64,000 nucleotides of DNA. It comes from Methylicorpusculum sp. Its GTDB lineage: Bacteria; Pseudomonadota; Gammaproteobacteria; Methylococcales; Methylomonadaceae. Positions 30,127 to 38,883 of this stretch are shown one piece after another. Positions within the stretch are counted from its first letter, which is position 1. Each line of letters begins with the position of its first letter. Below the pieces are notes generated by a model. That model worked only from the letters and a program-made list of their open reading frames with translations, had not been told where the DNA came from and did not search any database. A program made the translations under genes and the position numbers. Where the stretch lies: contig NZ_JAUSBX010000110.1 of NCBI RefSeq assembly GCF_030651835.1, forward strand, positions 30,251 to 94,250. Direction: 5' to 3'.

Positions 30127-30347
30127 CCGTAAACTGCCGCGCCGGCATGCCGACTCATTTATCGTCTATACTTCTCGCTCTTATCATGTTGTCCTCGCCG
30201 AGAAACTGTATCCGCCCGATCAAAACGGCTTAATTTAATTAAGCAATGTTATTTAACTGATCTTTTTTATGTTAAATAACCTGTTTTAATTAATTTACCG
30301 CACCGAACTATTGTTTATATTTTTTTCTGTGTTAATGTTTTGGACCT
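30127..30347. other. AT-rich upstream region with a perfect inverted repeat
   Basis: No gene is seen. GTTATTTAAC (30248-30257) and GTTAAATAAC (30271-30280) form a perfect 10-bp inverted repeat with a 13-base spacer containing six T's. It lies 68 bases before the next start codon, so it could be an operator or a weak terminator. The surrounding AT-rich bases probably hold the promoter for the following membrane-protein gene. Confidence 0.5.
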
Positions 30348-31064
30348 ATGGAATTTCACATATCCTTTACTTCTTCCTATCTTGTCTCATTTTTGATGGG
30401 GCTATTGAGCAGCATGCATTGTATCGGCATGTGCGGCTCCATAATCGGCACATTGACACTCAGCCTGAAACCGGAAATTCGCAATAACAAAACCCGGCTT
30501 CTTCCGTATGTTTTAAACTATAATCTGGGCCGTATTTTTAGCTATACGGTAGCAGGTGGCTTGGCTGGCGCAGTTCAATTTTTACTGATGCTGCCGTTTG
30601 GTGAAGCGATTGCTTACCGCCTGTTTCAGATGCTGTCCGCAGTCATCATGATCGGCGCAGGCTTTTACATTGCAGGCTGGTTTCCCCGCTTTGCCTACAT
30701 TGAAAAAGCAGGCTCACGTTTCTGGAAATTGATAGAACCCTACGGACGAAAACTGATTCCTGTCAAAACCCGGCTACAGGCTTTTCTGTTTGGAATGGTC
30801 TGGGGCTGGCTGCCTTGTGGATTAATTTATGCCGCATTGGCTCTGGCTGCAACTACGGGTGACATCACCCGAAGCGCATTAACCATGCTGTCATTTGGAA
30901 TAGGGACTTTACCTGCCGTCATCGGTGTCGGTATAATGACCGGCATACTGACAAGGTTATCGAGGATGCGGTATTTTAAACAGGCCGTAGGCCTTTTTAT
31001 GATTATTTTAGCCTTGTTTGCAGCCCTTCCGTGGCTAAACCCCATGCGTTTACAACATATTTAA
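30348..31064 (+). CDS. Sulfite exporter TauE/SafE-like (UreH/DsbD-type) membrane protein
   Basis: A 238-residue protein with about six membrane spans, of the class annotated as sulfite exporter TauE/SafE or UreH-like, related to the DsbD transmembrane module. Key residues are H24-C25-IGM-C29-G in the first span and C157 in the WGWLPCGLIYAAL span. These Cys/His positions suggest metal (often copper) or thiol-redox traffic; in other bacteria relatives lie near cytochrome oxidase assembly genes. None of those genes is adjacent here. It is followed after 15 bases by a sigma-54 activator, so the two likely form an operon. Confidence 0.8.
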   Translation: MEFHISFTSSYLVSFLMGLLSSMHCIGMCGSIIGTLTLSLKPEIRNNKTRLLPYVLNYNLGRIFSYTVAGGLAGAVQFLLMLPFGEAIAYRLFQMLSAVIMIGAGFYIAGWFPRFAYIEKAGSRFWKLIEPYGRKLIPVKTRLQAFLFGMVWGWLPCGLIYAALALAATTGDITRSALTMLSFGIGTLPAVIGVGIMTGILTRLSRMRYFKQAVGLFMIILALFAALPWLNPMRLQHI

Positions 31065-31079
31065 TAAGTCGAGGTTCCA

Positions 31080-32045
31080 GTGGATCATTTTAATTCTATT
31101 ATTGGTCAGTCTCCTGCACTCGAATCTTTAATTCGTAGCGCCAAGATGGTTTCCGCTACCGACGTGACTGTACTTCTCAAAGGAGAAACAGGAACCGGTA
31201 AAGAAGTTCTTGCCAAAGCGATTCAAAAAGAAAGCAACCGGGCCAATAAACCTTTTATCACCATCAATTGCGGTGCTCTCCCTGAAAGTTTGGTTGAATC
31301 CGAATTATTCGGTCACAGAAAAGGAGCTTTCACCGGCGCAACCGGCAACAAGCTGGGCATATTCCAGGCAGCTGACGGCGGCACTTTATTTCTGGATGAA
31401 ATCAATTCCCTGCCTTTAGCCATACAGGCCAAATTACTGCGTTTTCTGGAAACAGGCGAATGCTTGGCAGTCGGCGACACTAAACCTTATTTTGTTGACG
31501 TAAGAATCATTGCAGCCACCAATAATGACTTGTTGCAGCAGATTGAAAGAGGCGATTTCAGACGCGATTTATATTTCCGCCTGAATGTTGTCCCACTCGA
31601 CATACCTCCTCTTTCTCAACGCACTGATGACATTGAAAAACTGATACGTCATTTTCTTAATCACTTTTCAGAAACTCACGGCATTACAGCGCCTAAATTC
31701 AGCAAACAGGCATTAAAAACTCTGAAAGGCTATTCGTGGCCGGGAAACATACGCGAACTACGCAATTTATGCGAACGCCTCAGCATCTTGCTGGCAGGCA
31801 GGACGATTGAGCCAGAAAATTTGCCGCATGAATTCAAAGCGAGCACACCCATTTTTAATGAACCGTCCAATGCCGACTTCACGCTACCTGCAACCGGAAT
31901 CAAACTGGAAGACCTGGAGCTCGATTTAATCCATCAGGCGTTATCAAGAACCAATGGCAATCGCAGCAAATCGGCCCGACTATTGGGTATTTCCCGAGAC
32001 ACGCTGCTTTATCGTATCCAAAAACACGGTCTGGCTACTCATTAA
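31080..32045 (+). CDS. Sigma-54-dependent transcriptional activator without receiver domain
   Basis: AAA+ bacterial enhancer-binding protein. The protein starts almost directly in the AAA+ core: Walker A GETGTGKE (35-42), the sigma-54 contact loop GAFTGA (82-87), Walker B GGTLFLDE (100-107) and a WPGNIREL sensor region. A Fis-type helix-turn-helix ends it (NRSKSARLLGISRDTLLYRI). There is no N-terminal receiver, GAF or PAS domain, so activity is probably controlled by a partner protein or by level, as for PspF. Start is GTG at 31080. The target genes are unknown; no sigma-54 promoter was found next to it. Confidence 0.93.
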   Translation: MDHFNSIIGQSPALESLIRSAKMVSATDVTVLLKGETGTGKEVLAKAIQKESNRANKPFITINCGALPESLVESELFGHRKGAFTGATGNKLGIFQAADGGTLFLDEINSLPLAIQAKLLRFLETGECLAVGDTKPYFVDVRIIAATNNDLLQQIERGDFRRDLYFRLNVVPLDIPPLSQRTDDIEKLIRHFLNHFSETHGITAPKFSKQALKTLKGYSWPGNIRELRNLCERLSILLAGRTIEPENLPHEFKASTPIFNEPSNADFTLPATGIKLEDLELDLIHQALSRTNGNRSKSARLLGISRDTLLYRIQKHGLATH

Positions 32046-32074
32046 TCTCAGGCCAATCAGGACCATGGAAGGTC

Positions 32075-32812
32075 TTACGCTAAACATCTGACCCATTGAA
32101 CGGTCACATTATCACTCTTACCCTTCGCTCTCAGCACTGACAAGCGCGCCATCTTACCTAATTCCACACGACCGCTGGCGGGTTCTGCCAATTGTAGCCA
32201 TTCCATGGGTTTGACGTGCTCCCAAAAACCATCGGTACACAACACAAAGGTTTCACCTGGCTCCATCTGCGGGTAAAGATTGACTTCAACAGGATGACTT
32301 TTCGCAATATTGATACTTCGCGTCAGTTGATTTTGCTCAGGATGCAAGCCCATCTCTTCTTCTGTTATCTCGCCCTGATCCAGCAATTTCTGTAACACCG
32401 AATGATCCCGGGTACGCCAGATAACCTTGCGCGGACTCATACGGTAAACCCGGCTGTCGCCGCAATGAGCGGTCAAAACAAACCGGTCATTGACAAATAA
32501 TATGGCACAGGTCGTATGCGCTTCATCTGCAGTAGGATCATTTCCGAATAAACGCTTCATCTCATCAACAGCATCTTCGACCCAAGCCGATAACACATCC
32601 AATGGAAATGAACGGATATTGTCAGTGAATCGCTCGGCCAATTGCATCATAGCCTGACATAGAAATTGAGCCGCTTTTTCGCCTGATTGATAGCCGCCCA
32701 AGCCGTCTGCCACTATAAAAAGCCCGTAGTCCTCGTTAATCTGATGCGCCATTGCATCTTGATTAGACTCGCGGTCGCCGGCAGACGTTAATTGATAGCA
32801 AACAAGTTTCAT
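32075..32812 (-). CDS. PP2C-family serine/threonine protein phosphatase
   Basis: Metal-dependent phosphatase of the bacterial Stp1/PppA type. The metal-binding motifs RESNQDA (Asp19), VADGLGG (Asp36), AHCGDSRVYR and GKSDNVTV are all present, so it should be active. The length of 245 is the catalytic domain alone, with no signal peptide or membrane span. It lies two bases after pdxJ, where acpS is found in enterobacteria. No partner Ser/Thr kinase lies in the window. It would reverse Ser/Thr phosphorylation of unknown targets. Confidence 0.9.
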   Translation of the reverse strand: MKLVCYQLTSAGDRESNQDAMAHQINEDYGLFIVADGLGGYQSGEKAAQFLCQAMMQLAERFTDNIRSFPLDVLSAWVEDAVDEMKRLFGNDPTADEAHTTCAILFVNDRFVLTAHCGDSRVYRMSPRKVIWRTRDHSVLQKLLDQGEITEEEMGLHPEQNQLTRSINIAKSHPVEVNLYPQMEPGETFVLCTDGFWEHVKPMEWLQLAEPASGRVELGKMARLSVLRAKGKSDNVTVQWVRCLA

Positions 32813-32814
32813 AT

Positions 32815-33570
32815 CTATTTCGTAGAGAGGCTTTCCAAGCGAGCCTGTCTCATCAACTGTTTCATATCAGCCACTGACTTGGATAAGCCGGAAAATAAGG
32901 CCTGTGCAATCAGCGCATGGCCAATGTTCAATTCAACGATTTCAGGTATTCGACAGATGGCTTCCACATTTGCGAAATTCAAGCCATGACCGGCATTCAC
33001 CTGAAGACCCACCGAATGGGCGTAGGCCGCCGCCTGCCGTATTCTTGCCAATTCTTCTGCCCGTTCCACTGCATTGCGGGCATCTGCGTAACGGCCGGTA
33101 TGAAATTCAACAACGGGAGCTCCCGCTTTAAGCGCAGCATCTATTTGCCTTAGCTCAGGATCTATAAACAAAGACACTTCAATGCCCGCATTACCCAACG
33201 TACCACACACTTTTGCCATTCTTTGTTGACTGGCGATTACATCCAGACCCCCTTCCGTTGTTAATTCCTCACGTTTTTCCGGAACCAAACAACAAGCGGC
33301 CGGCGCAACATCTATCGCTAAAGCCACCATTTCATCAGTGACTGCCATTTCAAAATTCAAGCGAGTGTGCAGCATCTCACTCAACAAGTAAATATCCCTG
33401 TCCTGTATATGCCGACGATCTTCTCGAAGATGCGCGGTTATACCATCCGCACCCGCCTGCTCTGCTATCAAAGCGGCCTGAATAGGTTCCGGGTATTTGG
33501 TTCCCCTTGCCTGCCTTAAAGTTGCTACATGATCGATATTAACGCCCAGCAAAATAGTTGTAATTTTCAT
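32815..33570 (-). CDS. pdxJ: Pyridoxine 5'-phosphate synthase PdxJ
   Basis: TIM-barrel enzyme that condenses 1-deoxyxylulose 5-phosphate with 3-amino-2-oxopropyl phosphate to give pyridoxine phosphate. [47 protein letters not shown] and [12 protein letters not shown] are the conserved active-site segments. The length of 251 is typical. It sits three bases after recO, the order also seen in E. coli and Pseudomonas. Confidence 0.97.
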   Translation of the reverse strand: MKITTILLGVNIDHVATLRQARGTKYPEPIQAALIAEQAGADGITAHLREDRRHIQDRDIYLLSEMLHTRLNFEMAVTDEMVALAIDVAPAACCLVPEKREELTTEGGLDVIASQQRMAKVCGTLGNAGIEVSLFIDPELRQIDAALKAGAPVVEFHTGRYADARNAVERAEELARIRQAAAYAHSVGLQVNAGHGLNFANVEAICRIPEIVELNIGHALIAQALFSGLSKSVADMKQLMRQARLESLSTK

Positions 33571-33573
33571 TCT

Positions 33574-34290
33574 TCACATGTGTTTAATGATTTTAGCAAT
33601 GGTCTCCCGACTTTTAAGCAACTTGCCTTGCAAATGAAAGTCGATCACCATTCTCATGATTTTTTTGGCTTGCAGTAACGATTCTTTATCTTTGAACTGG
33701 CGAGAATGCAAAGCGTGCAAAGTGGTGCCATTGATTTCCCCGTAAACCGATTCCCTAGGCCCTTGCTCAACGCTGAAATGATACTTTCTATCGGCCTCTA
33801 CCAATTGATGGGTTTGACTGTCATAGCGTATGTCCAAACCATAGCCCACCAACTCCAGTAAGTTGACCTCAAAACAGCGCAGACAGCTTTCTACTTCAGC
33901 GCCATTTTGCAAAGACATAAGACTCTGCTGATAAAGCTCAAATACTTCAGGATGGGGATCGGATTGATGCAGAAAATGCGTTATGAGTTCGTTGATATAA
34001 AATCCGCAAAAAAGCGCTTTACCTTGAAGAGGACTGTCAAACGCACTGTGCTGATGTTCGGCATGGGACAAATAATGTAGCTCACCGCGCCCGGCACCAT
34101 AGGAAAGTAGCAACGGCACAAACGGCATCAGCACGCCCGCCAGTTTGGATTTTGGTTTTCTCAAGCCTCTGGCTAGTAAAGAAATCCGGCCAAAATCACG
34201 CGTCAAAACGTCCGCAAGTAAACTTGTTTCACCATAAGGCCAATGCCGGATTAAAAAGCCTGGCTGCAGAGAGACGAGCCTTTCACTCAT
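33574..34290 (-). CDS. recO: DNA repair protein RecO
   Basis: RecF-pathway mediator that anneals single strands and helps load RecA. An N-terminal OB-fold (PGFLIRHWPYGETSLLADVLTRDFGRISLLARGLRK, shown here only as the segment near residues 9-44) is followed by the helical domain containing FCGFYINELITHFL and CLRCFEVNLLELVGYG. The length of 238 fits. The start overlaps the end of era by eight bases. Confidence 0.95.
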   Translation of the reverse strand: MSERLVSLQPGFLIRHWPYGETSLLADVLTRDFGRISLLARGLRKPKSKLAGVLMPFVPLLLSYGAGRGELHYLSHAEHQHSAFDSPLQGKALFCGFYINELITHFLHQSDPHPEVFELYQQSLMSLQNGAEVESCLRCFEVNLLELVGYGLDIRYDSQTHQLVEADRKYHFSVEQGPRESVYGEINGTTLHALHSRQFKDKESLLQAKKIMRMVIDFHLQGKLLKSRETIAKIIKHM

Positions 34291-35164
34291 TAAATCCTAA
34301 ACTCTGTAATGCACGCTCATTATCAGACCAACCGTGTTTAACCTTGACCCAAAGTTGCAGATACACTTTCTGCCCGATCAGACGCTCAATGTCATGGCGC
34401 GCATCGGTGCCTATGTTTTTAAGCATTTCGCCTTGCTTGCCGATGACTATCGATTTTTGAGAGTTCCTTTCTACCCAGATAATCGCATATATTTTTGACA
34501 GAGTGGGATGCTCTTCATAGCGCTCAATCTCAACGGTGAGCGCATAAGGCAATTCATCCCCCAATCGCCGGGTCAACTTTTCCCTGACAATTTCAGCGCA
34601 TAGAAACCGCTCCGGCCTATCTGTAATCTGATCTGCCGGATAGATGAGCTCTCTCTCCGGCAATAATTTCATGATCAGGGATTCGAGCATCTGCAAATTA
34701 GTGTTTTTAAGCGCGGAGATAGGAACGATATGCTCAAATGGAAACCGCGCCTGAGCTTCTGCAAAAAAAGCCAGCATCGTGTCTTTATCCTTAACCTTAT
34801 CCACTTTATTGACAGCGAGGATTGCAGGCAGACCGGCTTGCTTTAATTTGGCAAAAATAACGTCATCATATTCCTGCCACGCCAAACCATCGATCAACCA
34901 GACCACGACATCAACACCCGCCAACGTGGATTCTGCTGTTCTGTTAAGGTAACGGTTAAGCGCTTTTTTCTCGTTATTATGCATACCCGGCGTATCCATA
35001 TAGATAGCCTGACCTTCATCGGTGGTATTAATCCCCAGAATCCGATGCCGGGTTGTTTGTGGTTTTCTTGAAGTAATGCTGATCTTCTGCCCCAGAAGAT
35101 GATTCATTAATGTTGATTTACCAACGTTAGGACGACCGACTAAAGCGACATAGCCACAATTCAT
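34283..35164 (-). CDS. era: Ribosome-assembly GTPase Era
   Basis: GTPase that binds the 3' end of 16S rRNA during 30S maturation. The P-loop GRPNVGKST (10-18), the switch DTPGMHNNEK and NKVD form the G domain. A C-terminal KH domain (about 200-293, with IVIGKQGEMLKNIGTDAR) binds RNA. The length of 293 is typical. Its start overlaps the rnc stop as TAATG, giving strong translational coupling, the usual rnc-era arrangement. Confidence 0.97.
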   Translation of the reverse strand: MNCGYVALVGRPNVGKSTLMNHLLGQKISITSRKPQTTRHRILGINTTDEGQAIYMDTPGMHNNEKKALNRYLNRTAESTLAGVDVVVWLIDGLAWQEYDDVIFAKLKQAGLPAILAVNKVDKVKDKDTMLAFFAEAQARFPFEHIVPISALKNTNLQMLESLIMKLLPERELIYPADQITDRPERFLCAEIVREKLTRRLGDELPYALTVEIERYEEHPTLSKIYAIIWVERNSQKSIVIGKQGEMLKNIGTDARHDIERLIGQKVYLQLWVKVKHGWSDNERALQSLGFNE

Positions 35165-35844
35165 TAATTATCTCTCTTTAGTAAGATCAACATTTGCTCA
35201 GCGGCATCCTGTTCTGCTCTCTTTCTTGAAACGCCTTTTCCAACTGAGAATTTATCGGTCAAATCGATAGAGCATTTGACTTTAAATGTTTGCTCATGAG
35301 GCAAACCTGACATGGATAAAAGCGTATATTCGGGCAGACTGAGTTTTTTGGACTGCATCAGTTCCTGCAATTGTGTTTTAGGGTCTTTTTGCCAGTTCTC
35401 CAGCGACAGGCAAGTAAACTTTTCGTCAAACATGGTCAGAATCCACTGTTTGCACACCTCAATGCCCTGGTCTTTAAAAAGAGAACCGATAATGGCTTCA
35501 AAAGCATCCGACAAAATAGAATCGCGCCTGAACCCACCGCTTTTTAATTCACCGGTGCCTAAAATAAGATAATCACCGACATTATGTTTTCTTGCCACAT
35601 CTGCCAAAGAACACTGATTCACAAGACTGGCCCTGAGCCTGCTTAGCACGCCTTCACTCGCCTCGGGAAAAATCTCATGCAGTTTCTCGGCAACGACAAA
35701 TCCTAAAATGGCATCACCCAAAAACTCTAATCGTTCATTATTTCTCGCACCTACACTTCGATGCGTCAGCGCCATGACAAATAACTGAGGATCATTAAAT
35801 TTAAGGCCCAGTTTTTTACAAAGCACTTCCGGGTTTTTTATCAC
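35164..35844 (-). CDS. rnc: Ribonuclease III
   Basis: Double-strand-specific endonuclease that processes rRNA precursors and structured mRNAs. The catalytic signature NERLEFLGDAILGFVVAE lies near residues 36-53, a second acidic site is SDAFEAIIGSLF, and the C-terminal double-stranded-RNA-binding domain has PKTQLQELMQSK and SRKRAEQDAAEQML. The length of 226 equals E. coli. It overlaps the DUF4845 gene by four bases. Confidence 0.97.
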   Translation of the reverse strand: MIKNPEVLCKKLGLKFNDPQLFVMALTHRSVGARNNERLEFLGDAILGFVVAEKLHEIFPEASEGVLSRLRASLVNQCSLADVARKHNVGDYLILGTGELKSGGFRRDSILSDAFEAIIGSLFKDQGIEVCKQWILTMFDEKFTCLSLENWQKDPKTQLQELMQSKKLSLPEYTLLSMSGLPHEQTFKVKCSIDLTDKFSVGKGVSRKRAEQDAAEQMLILLKRDN

Positions 35845-36218
35845 TCCTGCCCTACCTCAATAATTTCATAAAAATTTACCAGCACACTCAAATTGCCGAC
35901 GATGGGCTTAACGACTTCATATTCAATTTCAACTTTTAAATAACCGCCACGGCGAGTCACCCTGACATTGTCTTTTGTTACATCCGTTACATAATTCATG
36001 TTGAAGCGCTTTTCCAGAGAACTCCATACCTCTTCCCTAGTCACCGTCTCAATATTTTCCATCTGCTCTACCCCTGTCAAAGCACTTTTCACTTTGCTGT
36101 GGTCGATGTAAATCGGCGCAATTTTTAAAACCAGCAACGTAATAAAGGCAATTAAGCCCAGCAACAGTGTCAAGGTTATTAAGGTCAGACCGCTTTCGCG
36201 ATTAGATGACAAGTTCAT
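35841..36218 (-). CDS. DUF4845 domain membrane protein
   Basis: A 125-residue protein with one N-terminal membrane helix (about 10-32) starting after SNRESGLTLI, which resembles a prepilin-like N-terminus but lacks a clear GxxxxE cleavage site beyond GLTLIT. The rest matches the DUF4845 proteins found between lepB and rnc in pseudomonads. The function is unknown; the operon context suggests envelope or secretion work. It overlaps rnc by four bases and follows lepB after 42 bases. Confidence 0.85.
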   Translation of the reverse strand: MNLSSNRESGLTLITLTLLLGLIAFITLLVLKIAPIYIDHSKVKSALTGVEQMENIETVTREEVWSSLEKRFNMNYVTDVTKDNVRVTRRGGYLKVEIEYEVVKPIVGNLSVLVNFYEIIEVGQE

Positions 36219-36260
36219 TAGAAAACTCCTGAGTCAGATTTAAAACTCATTAAGTGTAGT

Positions 36261-37037
36261 TTACTTAAGCACTGTACCAATGCGGTCAAAACCAATGCCT
36301 TTATTCTGCCAATCCCAGCTCATCCATATAAAAAAGGCCTTGCCAACCAGATTCTCCTCGGGAACAGTCCCCCAGTAACGGCTATCGTTACTGTTATCGC
36401 GGTTGTCACCCATGACGAAGAAGTGCCCTTCCGGAACGACATAAACACCTTCCACCGAAGGCGCGCCATTATGTATCAGAATACTGTGCTCAACACCTTG
36501 AAGGTTTTCCTCAAAATGTTCAGCACCGGTCATTGACTGGCCTTGACCGACCCCGTGATACATGCCCAGGGAAACGCGCTGAACCGGCGAACCGTTGACG
36601 TAAAGATTTTTATTGTAATAAGCGATTTTATCACCCGGCAAACCGATGATCCGCTTGATGTAATCGACAGCCGGCTCTTTTGGGTATCTGAAGACGACAA
36701 CATCTCCTCTTTCAGGCTGATTCATGTCAATGACTTTGGTATTGATAACAGGCAACCGAATACCATAAGTAAACTTGTTCACCAGAATAAAGTCGCCAAT
36801 TAACAAGGTCGGCATCATGGAACCTGATGGAATCCTGAAAGGTTCCACTAAAAACGAACGCAGCACCAAAACGATTAATACGATTGGAAAAAAAGATCGG
36901 GCATATTCGACAATCAGAGGTTCGTTTTCAGGAACCGGTTCTGTGTGCGTGAATTTGAGCAGCAAAATATAAGCGCCCCAGATAACACCTGTTACAACCG
37001 TAGCCATCAGCAAAAAAAAAGAGAAATCGAAATCCAT
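36261..37037 (-). CDS. lepB: Signal peptidase I LepB
   Basis: Membrane serine protease that cuts signal peptides off exported proteins. Two N-terminal membrane spans (about 5-27 and 48-65) precede the periplasmic catalytic domain. The Ser-Lys dyad is intact: Ser73 in PSGSMMPTLL and Lys128 in DYIKRIIGLPGD. The box MGDNRDNSNDSRYWG near the end is also conserved. The length of 258 is shorter than E. coli LepB (324) but common elsewhere. It follows lepA after 43 bases, the classical lepA-lepB pair. Confidence 0.97.
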   Translation of the reverse strand: MDFDFSFFLLMATVVTGVIWGAYILLLKFTHTEPVPENEPLIVEYARSFFPIVLIVLVLRSFLVEPFRIPSGSMMPTLLIGDFILVNKFTYGIRLPVINTKVIDMNQPERGDVVVFRYPKEPAVDYIKRIIGLPGDKIAYYNKNLYVNGSPVQRVSLGMYHGVGQGQSMTGAEHFEENLQGVEHSILIHNGAPSVEGVYVVPEGHFFVMGDNRDNSNDSRYWGTVPEENLVGKAFFIWMSWDWQNKGIGFDRIGTVLK

Positions 37038-37080
37038 GTTTAATTGATAGGTGATGATAGGAAAATGGTTTTGGCGAAAA

Positions 37081-38880
37081 TTACTCTTTATTAACCTGAA
37101 GCACAGCTAAAAAAGCTTCTTGAGGTATCTCGATATTACCGACTTGTTTCATCCTTTTTTTGCCGGCCTTTTGCTTTTCGAGCAGTTTCTTTTTGCGCGT
37201 TATATCACCTCCGTAACATTTGGCAGTGACATTTTTTCTCAACGCTTTTACTGTGGATCGAGCAATAACCTTGGAACCTATTGCTGCTTGAATGGCTACT
37301 TCGAACATTTGGCGAGGTATCAATTCTTTCATTTTTTCGACCAGATCGCGACCCTTGATATGACTCATTTCCCGATGCACGATGATGGACAAGGCATCCA
37401 CTTTATCACCGTTGATCAATATGTCCAACTTGACCAAATCGGCTTCTTGAAACCGGAGAAACTCATAATCAAACGACGCAAAACCACGGCTTGCCGACTT
37501 TAAACGATCGAAAAAGTCCAGCACCACTTCGCTTAAAGGCAGTTCATAATGCAGTGAAACCTGACGTCCCACATACTGCATATCCTTTTGCGACCCTCTC
37601 TTTTCAATACACAGCGAAATCACTGCGCCCAAATAATCCTGGGGAACCAGTATATTTGCGCGAATGATCGGCTCTTTGATGGTCCGGACAGTGCCGGTAT
37701 CGGGAAGTTTTGCCGGATTATCCACCATCAAAACTTCATCGTTATGCGTGGTCACTTCATAAATTACCGTGGGTGATGTGGTAATAAGGTCCACATCATA
37801 TTCGCGCTCCAAGCGCTCCTGAATAATCTCCATGTGCAGCATGCCAAGAAAGCCGCAGCGAAACCCAAAACCCAACGCTTGAGATGTTTCAGGCTCAAAC
37901 TGCAACGCTGCATCATTAAGCCTTAGCTTATTCAACGCTTCACGCAAATCTTCATAATCATCTGAGCTGACCGGATAAAGCCCCGCAAAAACCCGCGGCT
38001 GAACTTTTTGGAATCCGGCAACAGGCTCATCGGCAGGATTATCGGTCCAGGTAATCGTATCGCCTACCGGAGCGCCGTAAATATCCTTGATAGCGGCTAC
38101 CATGAAACCGACTTCACCGGTTTTAAGCTCGTCCCGCTCTTGACGCTTTGGCGTAAATACGCCGACTTTCTCAACCAGGAACGACTTGCCCGTAGACATG
38201 ATCGTAATTTTCTGTTTTTTGCGGATACTGCCGTTAAATATTCTGACCAGCGATACTACGCCAAGATAACTATCAAACCATGAATCGATAATCAGCGCTT
38301 GCAAGGGGCCCTGCTCGTTGCCCTTGGGAGAAGGAACCAGCTCGATGATCTGTTCCAAAACATCTTCAACACCGATTCCGGTTTTTGCGCTGATTTTTAA
38401 AGCCGCATCAGCAGGAATACCGATAACGTCCTCAATCTCGGCAGCGACACGCTCCGGTTCGGCAGAAGGCAAGTCAATCTTGTTAAGCACAGGTACGACT
38501 TCAAGCCCTTGCTCGATAGCGGTGTAGCAGTTGGCTACACTTTGGGCTTCAACACCTTGCGCTGCATCGACAACCAGCAAAGCGCCCTCGCACGCAGCGA
38601 GGGAGCGTGATACTTCATAAGAAAAATCCACATGGCCGGGCGTATCGATAAAATTAAGCTGATAGGTTTCACCGTTTTTAGCAGTGTAAAACAAAGTCAC
38701 GCTCTGTGCCTTGATGGTAATGCCGCGTTCGCGCTCGATATCCATCGAATCAAGCACTTGATTACCCATTTCCCGATCTGTAAGTCCGCCACAAATCTGG
38801 ATAAACCTATCTGCTAAGGTCGATTTTCCGTGATCGATATGCGCAATAATGGAGAAATTTCTTATATTTTTTAAATCCAC
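37081..38880 (-). CDS. lepA: Elongation factor 4 (LepA)
   Basis: Translational GTPase that helps ribosomes under stress and during initiation. The G domain starts at once: [16 protein letters not shown] (11-26), [12 protein letters not shown] and [11 protein letters not shown]. The LepA-specific C-terminal domain is present ([20 protein letters not shown] near the end). The length of 599 equals the E. coli protein. It follows mucD by three bases, as in the pseudomonad algU operon region. Confidence 0.98.
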   Translation of the reverse strand: MDLKNIRNFSIIAHIDHGKSTLADRFIQICGGLTDREMGNQVLDSMDIERERGITIKAQSVTLFYTAKNGETYQLNFIDTPGHVDFSYEVSRSLAACEGALLVVDAAQGVEAQSVANCYTAIEQGLEVVPVLNKIDLPSAEPERVAAEIEDVIGIPADAALKISAKTGIGVEDVLEQIIELVPSPKGNEQGPLQALIIDSWFDSYLGVVSLVRIFNGSIRKKQKITIMSTGKSFLVEKVGVFTPKRQERDELKTGEVGFMVAAIKDIYGAPVGDTITWTDNPADEPVAGFQKVQPRVFAGLYPVSSDDYEDLREALNKLRLNDAALQFEPETSQALGFGFRCGFLGMLHMEIIQERLEREYDVDLITTSPTVIYEVTTHNDEVLMVDNPAKLPDTGTVRTIKEPIIRANILVPQDYLGAVISLCIEKRGSQKDMQYVGRQVSLHYELPLSEVVLDFFDRLKSASRGFASFDYEFLRFQEADLVKLDILINGDKVDALSIIVHREMSHIKGRDLVEKMKELIPRQMFEVAIQAAIGSKVIARSTVKALRKNVTAKCYGGDITRKKKLLEKQKAGKKRMKQVGNIEIPQEAFLAVLQVNKE

Positions 38881-38883
38881 TGG

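Noticed and set aside
30048..30233. 61-codon open frame downstream of pyrF
   Set aside because: Overlaps MITE-like copy B and has no recognisable features.
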